Origin: Arcuatula senhousia
Lineage: Eukaryota > Mollusca > Bivalvia > Mytilida > Mytilidae
Length of the DNA: 64,000 nucleotides
NCBI GenBank assembly: GCA_963971305.1
Contig: OZ020313.1
Location: 21,091,260 to 21,155,259, forward strand
Direction: 5' to 3'
Part shown: in pieces, positions 23,801 to 34,199 of the stretch
Layout of the letters: the number at the start of each line of letters is the position of its first letter
How positions within the stretch are numbered: the first letter of the stretch is position 1
Position numbers and translations under genes: made by a program
Notes under the pieces: model-generated
Told to the model about the DNA's origin: nothing
What the model saw: the letters and a program-made list of their open reading frames with translations, nothing else
The model's database searches: none

Positions 23801-26800
23801 ACATCCTTGTTTTCAGTTTTTGTGAAATTAGGGGTCAGTTAAGGGGCCAAAAACATAAATTGTAACTGTTTGTCTAAACAAATGGTTTTATGCAAGTTTT
23901 GTTTTAGTTGTAAAATTGGCCAACCAATAAATAATGAAATGATATGATGTTACTTTAACCAGTAAAGAACATGAAGAAAGTTTCCAATTGTATTTTAGGT
24001 TTACATAGCCCTACTGTTTTAGAAAATAGGGGCCAAAAGAAGTAAACATTGTTTGAACTTTGTACAATTAAGCTTAGAAGCAAAATGCTCCTCAATTTTC
24101 AAATTTTGTTTCTGACAAATTTTGCCACAAGCAAAGTTTTGCTTTAGAATTTTTTGTACATTAGTATATGCATATGTATTATATAAGCCTTGACAAGTCT
24201 TCCTCTTACTTTTATTCTAATGGGAAATTTTTTCCCCTTGAACATTATTTTTAATTTCTATCCCTGGGGTTAATGGAGGTTTTAACAAAACTGCTGTTAA
24301 ACATATATTTTTTATTTGATTTTGATCATCCTTTTTAACTCACCTGGCCAAGCTTATGCCATCACTTATGCGTCCATCTTTGTCTGTTGCTTTAACAATT
24401 TCGAAAATCTTCTTCTCTGAAACCACCAAACCAAATATACTGAAACTTTGCAGAAGTGATATAGGATATGTTGGCAACAAACAATCTCATTTTGAAATAG
24501 TTAAAAAAATATGGCATCTATTACTAAACTAGAACACTTTTATAGAGTAAAATCACTTACTATGGCTTATTAATCAGCAATTATATAACAGATGGAAACA
24601 TCTAAAGGATCTATTAGGTTCTTAGGAGTAAATAGCTTTACAAAAGTCTCCATTTGGGATGAAGTTGTCAGATGACCCTCCAAGGGGTTTTGGCCCTTTA
24701 AACATGTTAAAGGTAAAAAATAGAGTTTTTTTCATATTTTTGGCCTATAGAATGAAAACTATTGAAGATAGAGAAAAGTTGTTGTTTGCTTAAACCTTCA
24801 GCCCATCAAGCTTTACAAAAGTCTCCATTGTTAAAATAACAGTTTTCCACACTTTTTTTCGACATCCTTATATATAACTTACCTTTCCTCTTCGAGCCAC
24901 GGACGGCTCATAAGGCCTGATCCTTATATATACAAAAGATTTTTAGTATTGGAATCTACCATGAGGAGTTACAGGTCAAGTTTGAGTTCCGTTCCGGTCC
25001 ACTGATATTTGCCAGCGGGGCATGAGTGTCATCTTGACACATTTCCTTGTTCAATCAGATTTGCAATATCTCTTACTGTTTTTATGCCCTGCCTATGAAA
25101 GTAGAGGGGCATATTGTGTTTGTGTCCATCCGTTAATCTATATCCATCCCAAATCCTGATATTACGAAATTCCCACTTACATGTACTGTCAAGTGCCACA
25201 TCAATCATATTGGTATGATAGGTGCACCTATTGGTGCTAAGCACAATGCATGCTTTGGATGCTAGATGTGACCTATATTTTCTGCATGGATGACCACTTA
25301 TAAAAAATGGTTAAAATCCATTCCCGCTTACTGACAAGTGCCACACCAACCATATTGGTATGGTATGTGCACCTAGTGATGCTAAGCACAATGCATGCTT
25401 TGGATGCTGGATTAGACCTATATTTTCTGCATGAATGGCATGCACTTACAGAAAAATGGTTAACGTCCATTCCCACTTACCGGTTACTGACAAGTGCCAC
25501 AGCAACCATATTGGTATGGTACATGTAGGTGCATCTAGTGATGCTCAGCATAATGCATGCTAAGGATGCTGGCTGTGACATTCATTTTTCACATGAATGA
25601 CTTTTTACAGAAGGATGGTTAAAGTCCATTCCTGCTCACTGACAAGTGCCACATGAACCATATTGGTATGGTAGGTGCACTTAGTGATGCTTAGCACAAT
25701 GCATGCTTCAGTTGTTGGTTGTGACCTGTATTTTCCACATGGATGACCACTTACAGAAGAATGCTTAAGGTTCATTCCTGCTAACACTTACACCAAATTG
25801 ATATGGTAGGTGCATCTAAGGAGGATTAGCAAGACAATTAATATGGTTCAGATGCTGGCTGTGACCTTTTTTTTACTGCATGAATGAGAACTTAAATTTT
25901 GAACAGTTCAATAGTGATAAATAATGAGATGTGGAATAAGTGTACGCGACACAGCCCACAATCAAATGGCAATTTAGAAAAACCACAACGGACAACCGCC
26001 AGCAGCCTTCAACAAGGCCATTTGGCACAGCTCGCAGTTCTGCAATTGGCCGATGGTCTAAATAAAATGCATATAATTCAAATCCATGCAGCCCTGAAAT
26101 AGTCACGGATAGACCCCCTTCTTAAACAAGGAACAGAAAACATCAAAAAGACAAGTACAAACGAAAGCTTTGTCAAAGATTCCTGGCTTAGGACAGGCAC
26201 ATGTAATATGTGGTAAGTTAAACTAGTTTTTTGGGCCCAACTCTCCCTATATATAATCAATATTCCAAGACAAAGCACAAAAACCAAACACACAATAAGT
26301 CAATTCCTGCTTAGTGACAATAATGGCCGGGTAACAGGTTGAGCTATGTAATTAATAGATAACCTAGCTGATTGATAAATATAAATTGTAAAGGTGGGGC
26401 ACTGTGCCTGTTTGATACATTTTGTTTGAGAAATAAGGGGTCAAAGGAGCAAAATCATCAACTATAAGAGTTCCCCTAATATTAATTAATAAAAGTATGT
26501 CCAGTTTTCCTTTTTTGCTCACCAGAGCCTATTGTCATCACTTGGCTTCTATCATCTGTAAACTTTTGAAAACATTTCAAGATATTTGAAAAAATTAAAT
26601 TGCATATTGTTAAGCACATTCTGATCTACAATATATGTAAAAGGGTCAATGTTGTAGGACCATTTTTAGGAGTTATTCCACTTAGAACATTGAAAACTTG
26701 AAATTGAACATTTTCACAGCATTTCCTCATTAAATTTTAACTGTTAAATCACCTGACACCTTAATTCCAATTGGAACCAAACTTGGTATAAATGTTTATA

Positions 26801-27751
26801 AGCATTAGATGTATAGAACTGATGTGCAGGGATATTTGATTGATTGTAAAACATGGCTGCCATGGCTTAAAATAGAACATAGGTGTAAATTTCATTTTTT
26901 TGCAAATAACTAAAAAATGGTGACTATACTATCAAAATTCTGATGAAAGCAAAAGTGGTCAGCATCCTAAGACCTATCTGGCCTGAAATTTTGGAGGAAG
27001 ATGTAACTTCACATGTATTTGTTGGAGTTTGGAGTTGTTGCCCTATTTATTGATTTTTTACGAATTTGTACTTATTAAGCTCAATATCTCAAAAACTATA
27101 TAAGATATTTGAGAAATTTAATTATATTGCATATTGTTAAGTATATAAAGATCAACAAAATCTGTAAAAGGGTCAAAGCTGTAGGCCTCATCCAGTTTAT
27201 GTCTTTTTCCCATTGAAATATATGTGGGCTCCTGGTTTGGCAAAAAAGACATAATTTTATTTGTTTGTCTTGATCTGAGGGGCAAAGAATAGATTCAACT
27301 TCATTAAGTTTTGTTCCTATTTGAACTTATGATGTCCATAGTTATAGTGCTAAATTTGGCCTGTAAAATGATCCTACTAATACGTTTGCATTTAAACCTT
27401 AAATCATGATATTTACATTTTGAATGTGTTAAGAAACTATTAATCATGTTAATATAACCATAGACCCTGCACTATGTACATGACAGTGTAGTAGCTATAC
27501 ACAATACTGATTTAATAGACTTCCTTGTACTTTGAAGTTGGCTGAAATGTTGAAATATTAATGACGAAAATTAGCTTGATTTAGTTTATTTTCTAAATAT
27601 CATATATTATCATAAATATATGAAATTCTATTTTACAGCAAATGGAGCAGTATATCAAGGCAGCTTTTCATGTGCTCCTGGTGCACTTACAACAGACAAT
27701 GCCTCACAAAGCAATGACGTTCCGTCCTACATCTTATCAGCACAGATCTAG
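16994..27751 (+). CDS. FoxN1/4: FoxN1/4-type forkhead transcription factor, six visible coding exons
   Basis: This is a nuclear DNA-binding transcription factor of the FoxN1/4 subfamily. Joining 16994-17808, 19123-19165, 20153-20342, 21866-22041, 22403-22511 and 27639-27751 gives one 482-codon frame, 481 residues plus TAG, with GT..AG at every junction and consistent phases. The forkhead domain covers about residues 239-335: [30 protein letters not shown], the recognition helix in [13 protein letters not shown], and [12 protein letters not shown]. An Asn- and Ser-rich N-terminus starts with acidic, hydrophobic patches ([13 protein letters not shown]). The C-terminal [17 protein letters not shown] resembles the acidic activation region of vertebrate FOXN1/FOXN4. 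The first Met is the first of two (ATGATG) just inside an exon whose acceptor ends at 16984. The frame is open to that acceptor, so a further upstream exon could add residues. In vertebrates FOXN4 acts in retinal and spinal progenitors and FOXN1 in thymus and skin; the role here is unknown. Confidence 0.95.
17815..18125. repeat. Tandem duplication and TACATG-rich sequence in FoxN1/4 intron 1
   Basis: Two copies of about 120-140 bp share CATTTTCCAACTTCA, TAATGTTGAAGTTATA, and TTTTCTGTCAAATATTCAAT with TTGTATTGAT. They lie at about 17872-18004 and 18013-18122. Many overlapping TACATGTA motifs occur nearby and elsewhere in these introns. Confidence 0.8.
18145..18355 (+). repeat. Dispersed repeat family I, copy 1
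   Basis: It reads TTTATGAAAGGATATGG, AACTGCAATTAATTTTTATG and TTATTCCTCAT.AGCAGCAC. The same series recurs at about 30700-30900. It lies within FoxN1/4 intron 1. Confidence 0.8.
19123..19165 (+). CDS. FoxN1/4: FoxN1/4 exon 2 (43 bp, forkhead)
   Basis: This very short exon lies between a TTGTTTCAG acceptor and a GTATAT donor. It completes the split Thr codon and encodes [14 protein letters not shown], the conserved middle of the forkhead domain. It is far below normal open-frame cut-offs and was found by homology and phase. Confidence 0.95.
19616..20010. mobile_element. Tc1/mariner-like MITE, 395 bp, in FoxN1/4 intron 2
   Basis: The 40-bp ends start CAGTACACTCAGAGAGG and match their inverse at 19971-20010 with one visible mismatch. 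TA flanks both sides (19614-19615 and 20011-20012). CAGT-type ends and a TA target fit Tc1/mariner. The interior holds repeated TTGGAGT/CTCCAAG and CTCCCACCTGGGAG motifs and no transposase. Confidence 0.9.
20153..20342 (+). CDS. FoxN1/4: FoxN1/4 exon 3 (recognition helix and wing)
   Basis: It starts [13 protein letters not shown] directly after the acceptor TTTCAG. It continues through [18 protein letters not shown] and a basic stretch (KHRKKD) to SMSMP, then one base before the donor GTAACT. Family members conserve this segment strongly. Confidence 0.95.
20728..21109. mobile_element. Compound foldback element, copy 2, in FoxN1/4 intron 3
   Basis: It is nearly identical to 13852-14232, with the same two nested stems and the same right edge TTTACGGAAGAA. 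The few differences are single-base changes and short indels, which suggests recent spread. Confidence 0.87.
21241..21393. mobile_element. Short hAT-like MITE, 153 bp, in FoxN1/4 intron 3
   Basis: The ends are CAGACCTGTCAAGT and, inverted, ACTTGACAGGCCTG. TATAATG flanks both sides (21234-21240 and 21394-21400). Depending on the exact end the duplication is 7 or 8 bp, and a CAG start fits hAT. The interior has CTCGCGTGAGACTCACG. Confidence 0.87.
21431..21629. mobile_element. Possible second MITE with CAGGGGTT ends
   Basis: The left edge CAGGGGTTCAAATTAAC resembles the inverse of the right edge TAACTTTAACCACTG. Two internal GTCCAGGACTTT / AAGGTCCTGGACC segments are mutually inverted. No clear target duplication is seen. 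Confidence 0.4.
21866..22041 (+). CDS. FoxN1/4: FoxN1/4 exon 4
   Basis: It begins [13 protein letters not shown] after the acceptor TTTGTAG, and that join matches the region just after the forkhead in FOXN4. It ends in-frame at CAG before GTTAAC. The residues are polar and acidic, without a named domain. Confidence 0.9.
22403..22511 (+). CDS. FoxN1/4: FoxN1/4 exon 5 (activation motif)
   Basis: It encodes [20 protein letters not shown] and a Thr-rich stretch ending IPVKISL. The Trp- and Asp-rich motif is typical of the FoxN1/4 C-terminus. The acceptor is CTTTGTAG and the donor GTAGGT. Confidence 0.9.
22772..24130 (+). mobile_element. Family C element, degenerate copy in FoxN1/4 intron 5
   Basis: It has TTTTTATACAACCAC followed by GGTTTCCGTGCGATAAC, GGAAGGTTGGTATTG and GGGGTTTGTGG, the same series as at 36194. 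The terminal hairpin and microsatellite are reduced. A family G element is nested at 22980-23604, and the C body resumes with TTTTGAAAATTC. The right end is indistinct. Confidence 0.75.
22980..23604 (-). mobile_element. Family G hairpin-ended element, about 625 bp
   Basis: Read on the minus strand, the head starts AACAAGGAAATGTGTC and carries GTGCCCCGC. About three and a half modules of about 178 bp follow (TAGTATGTGAGTCTACCATG, AGTTACAGGTCAAGTTT). After them comes a GGACGGACGGAAGGAC microsatellite. The tail hairpin is GGCGGGACATAAAAA with its partner strand. It interrupts a family C copy. Confidence 0.82.
24332..24830 (-). mobile_element. Family A element fragment, minus strand
   Basis: The plus strand reads TTTTTAACTCACCTGGCC, a degenerate family A tail. 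Inverted A-body phrases follow (CTTCTTCTCTGAAACCACC, GCCTATAGAATGAAAAC). Its head is missing. Confidence 0.7.
24835..25062 (-). mobile_element. Family G fragment with a 44-bp insert
   Basis: The phrases AACAGTTTTCCACACTTTTT, GAGTTACAGGTCAAGTTTG and the head CATTTCCTTGTT identify family G. A 44-bp sequence at 24877-24920, bracketed by the 12-bp direct repeat TCCTTATATATA, is absent from the other G modules. Confidence 0.75.
25079..25870 (+). mobile_element. Family D element copy with about 150-bp tandem modules
   Basis: It opens with TTTTTATGCCCTGCC, the inverse of a GGGGCATAAAAA tail, then a degraded GTCCATCC microsatellite. About five modules follow, containing GACAAGTGCCACA, ATATTGGTATGGTAGGTGC and GCTAAGCACAATGCATGC at about 150-bp spacing. 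Short frames in it are repeat artefacts. Confidence 0.8.
25922..26265 (+). repeat. Dispersed repeat family H, copy 1
   Basis: It starts GAGATGTGGAATAAGTGTAC and ends near GATTCCTGGCTTAGGACAGG and TTAAACTAGTTT. A second copy is at about 45048-45355. Both copies keep a short frame with EMWNKCTRH. It may be part of a retroelement, but I cannot place it. Confidence 0.75.
26505..27400 (-). mobile_element. Diverged family A element, minus strand
   Basis: The plus strand reads TTTTTTGCTCACCAGAGCC followed by TTGTCATCACTTGGC, a family A tail. The inverted A-body follows, with two similar modules each containing a TATTGTTAAG(C/T)A core near 26610 and 27135. The right boundary is vague. Confidence 0.6.
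27639..27751 (+). CDS. FoxN1/4: FoxN1/4 exon 6 (terminal coding exon)
   Basis: The acceptor TTTTACAG is followed by a frame that completes a split Ala codon. It encodes 36 residues ending SYILSAQI and a TAG at 27749-27751. It is separated from exon 5 by a 5.1-kb intron full of repeats. Confidence 0.88.
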
Positions 27752-28090
27752 TCCAAGTTTCAAGAGCTCATAATCATTCCACTTTATTGTTAATATCTGA
27801 CTAAAGGGACTTACACACAGAAATATGTTAAACCTTCAAATATGCATTCAAACTGTTACCATTCAAATTAATGTATATGATTTTAAATTGTTAAATAAAT
27901 TTGTTTCAATGTTTGTTATATTGGAAGTTTTTAGATAAATATTGAGCAAGTGCTTTTTTAGGAATTGTTTACACAATATGTTTTTCATATTTCAAATATT
28001 ACAACATTTATTTTTAGGAGAAGTTTTTGTATTGCTTTGTATATAGCATGTTACAATATTGTAGTGAAATTGTCGAAGATTAAACTTTTT
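27752..28090 (+). other. Probable FoxN1/4 3' UTR
   Basis: This AT-rich sequence follows the TAG and contains a canonical AATAAA at 27894-27899. The true cleavage site is unknown, and the UTR may run further. Confidence 0.6.
27894..27899 (+). promoter_or_regulatory. FoxN1/4: Candidate polyadenylation signal AATAAA
   Basis: It lies 143 bp after the FoxN1/4 stop codon and is followed by a T/GT-rich stretch (TTTGTTTCAATGTTTGTT). It is inferred from the motif and its position. Confidence 0.5.
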
Positions 28091-29656
28091 TTTCAGTTGA
28101 TATCTTAGTTGTTAGTAACCTCATGCGCATAAAAAATTTCACTATTCTTTGCTTGGAACTTGTAATTTTGATATCAAATAATTGGGGGGGAAAAAAGCAA
28201 GCAAAACCATTATGTTATTATGCACACTACATGTGTCCGTTAAATCAAGCTTGGAACTATTTGACTGATCAACAGTTTTAAACTATTTTTTCTCATAATC
28301 ATGACATCATTATGACATGCCTGCCTTGATCTTAAACCCCATCAGTAAGTACATGTATACAATATTGCATTTGGGTGTGGGTCCACACATTTTTGAAAAG
28401 GGAGGGTCTGCTTGTAGTCTATTGAGGAGAAAACATGGTCAATTTTGTTGAATGTTCGCGTGAGAATAAATTTCCCAATGAATGGGAGGTTCCAGAAACC
28501 ACTCTTTCAAATTGGCTATAAACTTTTCTTCAGATAATGTGTTAAGCTCTTTTTTAAACAATATTTCAAGAAACACAAAAGAGATACATTTATAATTTTA
28601 TTCACGCACAAAATGCAGCTTCTTGCTATATTTTCTTTCTTGACAATCTACATTGATGTTTCATAAAAGTAGTGTGTAATTCATTGTTCAAATATGATCA
28701 CTTGAGGCTGTTCTAGAAATAATTGTATAAGGTGGGGGGGGGATAGCAGAAGGCACTTTTTGTCTGGGCCCACCATGGACATTTTTTAAAATTGATGATT
28801 AATAATTAGAATCAAGTAATAAAGGAATATTTATATTGAAATTAAGACTGACACTGTTGCAATTATTATTAATTTGATATTAGACTAATATCACCACCCA
28901 AAGAACTTAGTTAGTGCCTGTTGCCATAAAACAGACATTTATAGAACAGCCTTGCATAAACCTCTTCTTTGTCCTAGTTTGCTGTATATTTTTTAGCATG
29001 TTTATTTATGACTATCTATAAATGGCTCTTATAAAGGCAGCTCATGTTATAACTTATATTTATTCAATTTTTATGTTCTTGTGTTGTAATCCATTACCAA
29101 TAATTGCTTCAAAATTATAATTTTCTTCATATTTATATGTAATATTTAAACTGGATTCAAGCTTTTTTGAAATAGATACTTGTATATCTGGTAACTTTCG
29201 ATGAGTAACTGATCCAAATGACAAAATTTAGATTTGACAATTTTGTCTCCAAAATAGAATAAATCCTGAAAAATGTTGTATGGTAAAAGTTTACTGCCAA
29301 TATAGCAACATTAAAACTTTCAGTTCTATAAATTAGAAATTTGACTTAAAGTATGATTTTGCTATAAAGAATGGCTACATTCATACTGGTATTAAATTGG
29401 TTTGAAATTCAGTCTGTGCTTATCTTGTGTACAGATTTTCATTCATGATAATAATTCAGGTCACATGTTTTATGTTGCTGTTTCCATGCCATCAGGAAAA
29501 TAGGGAAAAAGTATAGAACTTATAAGACATGTCTTCTTGGCCAGAAAAAACCTTAAATATTGTGAAAATAACAAACATTTGGGAAATATCTGAGAATGAT
29601 TTGAAAAATTACCAACTTTTATTTTGTTTTTCTGTTTTGCATACATGTATTTTACT

Positions 29657-29675
29657 GGGGGGGGGGGGGGGGGGG
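29657..29675 (+). repeat. Poly-G tract, 19 bases
   Basis: An uninterrupted run of 19 G is followed by TAGGAGGGGG. The region to about 29875 then repeats TCCCG roughly every 10-30 bases. Confidence 0.95.
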
Positions 29676-30699
29676 TAGGAGGGGGTATGATCCCGAAGTC
29701 CCGGCAAATAAAACAAGAAATCCCGGATTCCCGCGAAAATAAATGTGTGATTCCCGCATCCCGAAAAATGAAAATGGCTAAATCCCCTTTCCGTTAAGGG
29801 TTTTCCCGAATTCCCGTTGAAATAAATGGGCTTTCCCGCTGTCCCGCAAAAGGTCCTACCGACCCTCTTTACTCTGACTGTCTGACATATAGAAATAATC
29901 ATGATCTCAACCATTATGCTTTTTAGCTCACCTAAAGTCTCTTGTTTAAGGATGTTCGATGGTGACTTTAAAAATGATTAGATTTTGAAATAAATGCCTT
30001 AAATCATAAGAGAATAATTGAAAATACAAAATAAAAGTTAAAGATTTTGAAAGGTTACCATACTCGTTTAAAAGATAATAAGAGTTCAAAATTTGGAAGG
30101 AAAAAGTTTTTTTTCATAGCTTTAACATTAGTATAGTTAAGCTGTTAAACCTTTGAAACAGTAATTAGAATTTGAAATAAAGGAGTAAGCTCGGTAAGAA
30201 CCAAAATTGGCCCAAAAATTCAACTTTGAGTAAACTCTCTGAAATGACTGCCAAATATGTTTTGAAATGCTGTAAATTAAAGAATGACAAAACAAGGTTT
30301 AAAATATTCACCAGTTTTGAGAAAACTGGGCTAGAAATCATACAATTTGATTAAATCTATTGATTTTTGACAATTTAAGAGCATTTTTGGCAGGAAATCT
30401 TTTAATTTAATATAGTGTGCATGCGTCGACAAAAACAATTCTGTGATGAAATGTATATTTTTGAAAGACAAATAAATGGGCAAAAAATTAATGTTGTTGA
30501 CAAATGAGCTCTATATATTTACAAGAAAAACCTATTGTAAACATAAAAAAAAAGAAGCAAATATTGATATTTTCTGAGTTTTCAACACGTTGTATGACGT
30601 CTTAATATCATGCATATTGTCGTCAGCAAGTAAAATCGATTAAATATGTAAAATTATGTTATCTAATGACTTGATTTAACATCAAGGTCATTGAGATGG

Positions 30700-30900
30700 T
30701 ACAAATGATTTATGAAAGGATATGGGAGTAAATGAACATGAGACTATAACACAAGTTAACTCCAACTGCAATTAATTTTTATGAGCTGTATGGCCATTTC
30801 AAAATTTATTCCTCATCAGCAGCACTGGAAATTAATCCACTACCGGGTATTTAAAAAAAGATGTTTAAAATTATGAAACCAAACAAAATCCAAATAAAGA
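30700..30900 (+). repeat. Dispersed repeat family I, copy 2
   Basis: It shares TTTATGAAAGGATATGGGAG, AACTGCAATTAATTTTTATG and TTATTCCTCATCAGCAGCAC with the copy at 18145-18355. Confidence 0.8.
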
Positions 30901-32216
30901 TTGACAAGTTGACAATTTGTAAAAATATGGATCCAATAACAACCCTTCCTGAACATCCCTTTGTAAAATACATTTTTATGATGTAATGAAGCAAAAGAGA
31001 AATTGGCGGTACCATGTAAATATTTTTTACCTTATTTTGATGGAAGGAACCCGAGGATTCCGAAAAAAAAAATTAAAATCTCAAATGCTGACCCTCAAAC
31101 ATCCTTAATGGCAATCATGAATTTATCTAGACATGGAAACCTACTGCAATAGAAAGGCATACATGTAATGCCTGTAAAATAACCTAAAAATATTTAAAAT
31201 CCTTGAAAAATGATTTGAATTTTATTCAGGAAGAAGAGCCCTTAGTATAACAACAAACTGATCCAAAACTTAATTCATAACCATAAAATGATTGATAACA
31301 TATGATCAAGTGCATCATTATTAGTCTTCTTGTTATTTAATTGGTATTTATACTTTAATATTTTTATATCCATCATGTTTTTTATTGATCTCAATATGAT
31401 GTTTATATAGTGATAGGGCAGAGTTTTTTTTTTTGTATGTTGATAATATTGTTTCATAAAGTACTTGGTTTTATTATTTTAGTCCTTTTTTGGACATTTG
31501 TAAAGTAAAATATTTTATTAGGTGGAACATTTGTGTTCAATACCAAAATGTGTTCAAATGTTGTCTATAAAGCTGTAATGTATATATTGTTATATTTTCT
31601 TATTTAATAAGAGTTTTTAGTTTTTGACTTGTTTCAATGTGATTTGATCTCAACATGCAGGGATACATGTTGTGATCGATGTTTATTTAAAGACAACTAG
31701 AAGTTGAATTGTTTTATTGTATAAAGTTTGTGTGGTATGCTTGCATTTTAGAATTAAATGTCACTCTACTAAAGAGAAACAATTAAAGATGACAGTTTTG
31801 TTGTTACGTCTGTAGAGCTAGGACAGTGAATTGTCTGAGTTGGTAAAACTGTAAAGTGAAGGTGTTGAAAACATAACATTTTTCAATGTGTGCTTGTGTA
31901 AGGATAACACTTGTTTGTTTAGGCCGGAAGCAAGTTTTATGCCTTGTTTGTTAAAAATAGTGCTTGATTATGAAGTAAACTTTTATTGTCTAATCTTTTC
32001 ATGCACAATATGATTATTATTATTTGTACATTTTTTTGTAATCTAAAATACTTTTGTAATACAGTACTAAATCTTTTTTCTAAAATTTTAGTATGTATTG
32101 TAAGGACACATGCAATGATTTATTTTAAGAAATGTTTTATTCACACCACATAACAGTTTGGGTGATAAATAGGAATCACTTTGCCTTTTTTTTATGAAAC
32201 TTAACATCATGTGGAG

Positions 32217-33077
32217 ATGTGCATGTTACAGGGAAAATTTGATTTCAGAGCAATCTGGAATCCTCCTAGGACAAATTGGAATTCTGATTTGCCCTGAATT
32301 TAGTGTAAATTGGAATTCCTATTTCTCCTAGGACAAATTGAGATATCCAGATTTGCCCTAGTCTGGATCCTCCTGATATTCAGTGAGATCCGGAATCACA
32401 CTAGATATGTGTGTTAGCGGGATTCTGGATCCTACTCATATTTGAATTAATGTTACTCAGATTATTTTGATAACAATAATGAAAGCACAAATTAAAAAGT
32501 ACATGCATTATTCATTATAATTGATTTATAGAATTAAATTTCATAAATTATTATTACCTTATTTCATGTTTCATATTAATTGATTTAAAATTTTTCAAGT
32601 TTAAATTTTGTTTTTAAATAGGATTGATATGTTTCATTGATTCATGTTAAGATCCAGGAAGATTTCCAGGACATTGTTTAAAAAGTTTTGAGTATCCTTT
32701 TAAGAACGTATCTTCATTTATTCCGGTATGTTAAAGCTTGATATCCTGTTTCAAATCTCTATATTATTTAAATAAAACAAGATACAGAAACATGCAATAC
32801 CATATTTTTAAATATTTATACATGGACTGGACTCTTTTGCTACATTTCATTTTATTCCTGATCTTAACTATTTATTTATTATTTTTCCGTACCTTCATAA
32901 AATTTACTATTTTAACTTATCTTTTCAAATCTCTTTAATTAAAAATATGCATAATTATCAGAATCATCCTAGGGCATATCTGGATATCTAAATCTGTCGT
33001 AGGAGAATTGAACTTGCATTTGCCCAAGGAGGATTCTGGTTTGCTCTGGATTCCAATTTGCCCTGTACGATGCACAT
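32217..33077. mobile_element. Inverted-repeat element, 861 bp, with ATGTGCAT ends
   Basis: The left end ATGTGCATGTTACAGGG mirrors the right end CCCTGTACGATGCACAT. Imperfect pairing continues inward through AAATTTGATTTC/AAATTGGAATCC and CCTCCTAGGACAAATT. CCTAGG-type and AATTGGAATTC motifs recur inside. It has no transposase. Confidence 0.75.
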
Positions 33078-33099
33078 AGAAGTATCAATGCTCTCTATA

Positions 33100-33925
33100 A
33101 TTATTCAAGAGAAATGATTGGACTATATTTTATGCATGAACAACTTTGGTTAAGATGCATAACTTGGATACTAGATCTAGGGTGTTAATGATACTTCACC
33201 ACTAGATGTGTCTTGGATAATGTGACACCACATCAGGTCTCTGCTACCTACCGGTATATACCCATAAATGACTTAGGTTAAGGTCCATATCTCACTATAT
33301 GTTGGGGGTCAATGATATTTTACCACAAGATAAGTCTTGGGTGGGGCTACAATACCTACTTCAGATAAGGTCACTGTGACCTATATTTTATGCATGAACG
33401 ACTTTGGTTAAGGTCCATAACTTGGATACTAGAGTAGATGTTGGGGTCAATGATATTTCACCACTAGATTTGTCTTGGGTAACATGACACCACTAATTAG
33501 AAATTAGGTCACTGCAACCTATATATTATGCATGAATGACTTTGGTTAAGGTCCATATCTCGGACACTATATGTTGGGGGTCAATGATATTTTACCACTA
33601 GATGAGTCTTGGGTGGGGCTACACTAACTACTGCAAATTAGGTCACTGTGACCTATATTTTATGCTTGAACGACTTTGGTTAAGTTCTTGGTTAAGGTCC
33701 ATACATTGAATAATACATGTAAGGGGTCAATGATATTTCACTACTATAGGAGTCTTGGTAACCACCCAGCACCACCCACCAGAAATTAGGTCACTATGAC
33801 CTATATTTTATGCATGAACAATTTTGACTGATTTCTTAGTAAAAGACCATTTTCCAGGTAATACACATAGATGGTCAATGATATTTCAAGAACAGGAGGG
33901 CCATCCTGTGGCTCATAGACACATT
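33100..33925 (+). repeat. Tandem modules of about 130-150 bp
   Basis: The phrases GACCTATATTTTATGCATGA, ACTTTGGTTAAGGTCCATA, GGGTCAATGATATTTCACCA and GTCTTGGGT recur about six times in order. The block ends near AGGAGGGCCATCCTGTGGCT. It is probably the body of another hairpin-ended element in this class, but I did not find both ends. Confidence 0.8.
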
Positions 33926-34019
33926 TTCTAGTTATCAATACAAGTTCAGTTTGAAGTAGTAGGCAACCATTTGTGATCTAACTTGTTGGTTTTTCCACAA
34001 AATTTTCTAAGATAACATA

Positions 34020-34199
34020 CTGTATAAGTCGGGGTGGTTTTTTTTTTGGCGGATTTCTTTAAAAATGGGATTTATTTTTCTCGCAGAATTCAATTATATA
34101 CTTTACATATACTTTATACAAGATTTTATTTTCGCGAGTTGCCGACTACCGCGAAAAAAGCGAAAATTAGATGCCCGTAAAAACACCCAACTTATACGG
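34020..34199. mobile_element. TA-flanked MITE, 180 bp
   Basis: The ends CTGTATAAGTCGGGGTG and, inverted, CACCCAACTTATACGG pair imperfectly and are bounded by TA at 34018-34019 and 34200-34201. The interior holds TTTTCGCGAG and GCGAAAAAAGCGAAAA. It is mariner-like by target only. Confidence 0.75.

Larger units (their letters stand above)
28091..32216. other. AT-rich noncoding DNA downstream of FoxN1/4
   Basis: I see no exon here. Recognisable items are a poly-G run with TCCCG repeats (29657-29875), a second family I copy (about 30700-30900), and general AT-rich sequence that may be long 3' UTR or intergenic. A lone TTTTTAGCTCACCT at about 29922-29935 looks like a residual family A tail. Confidence 0.55.

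Noticed and set aside
29922..29946. Extremely deleted family A element (tail TTTTTAGCTCACCT next to CTCTTGTT)
   Set aside because: The match to head and tail is short enough to be chance, so it is noted only as a possible remnant.
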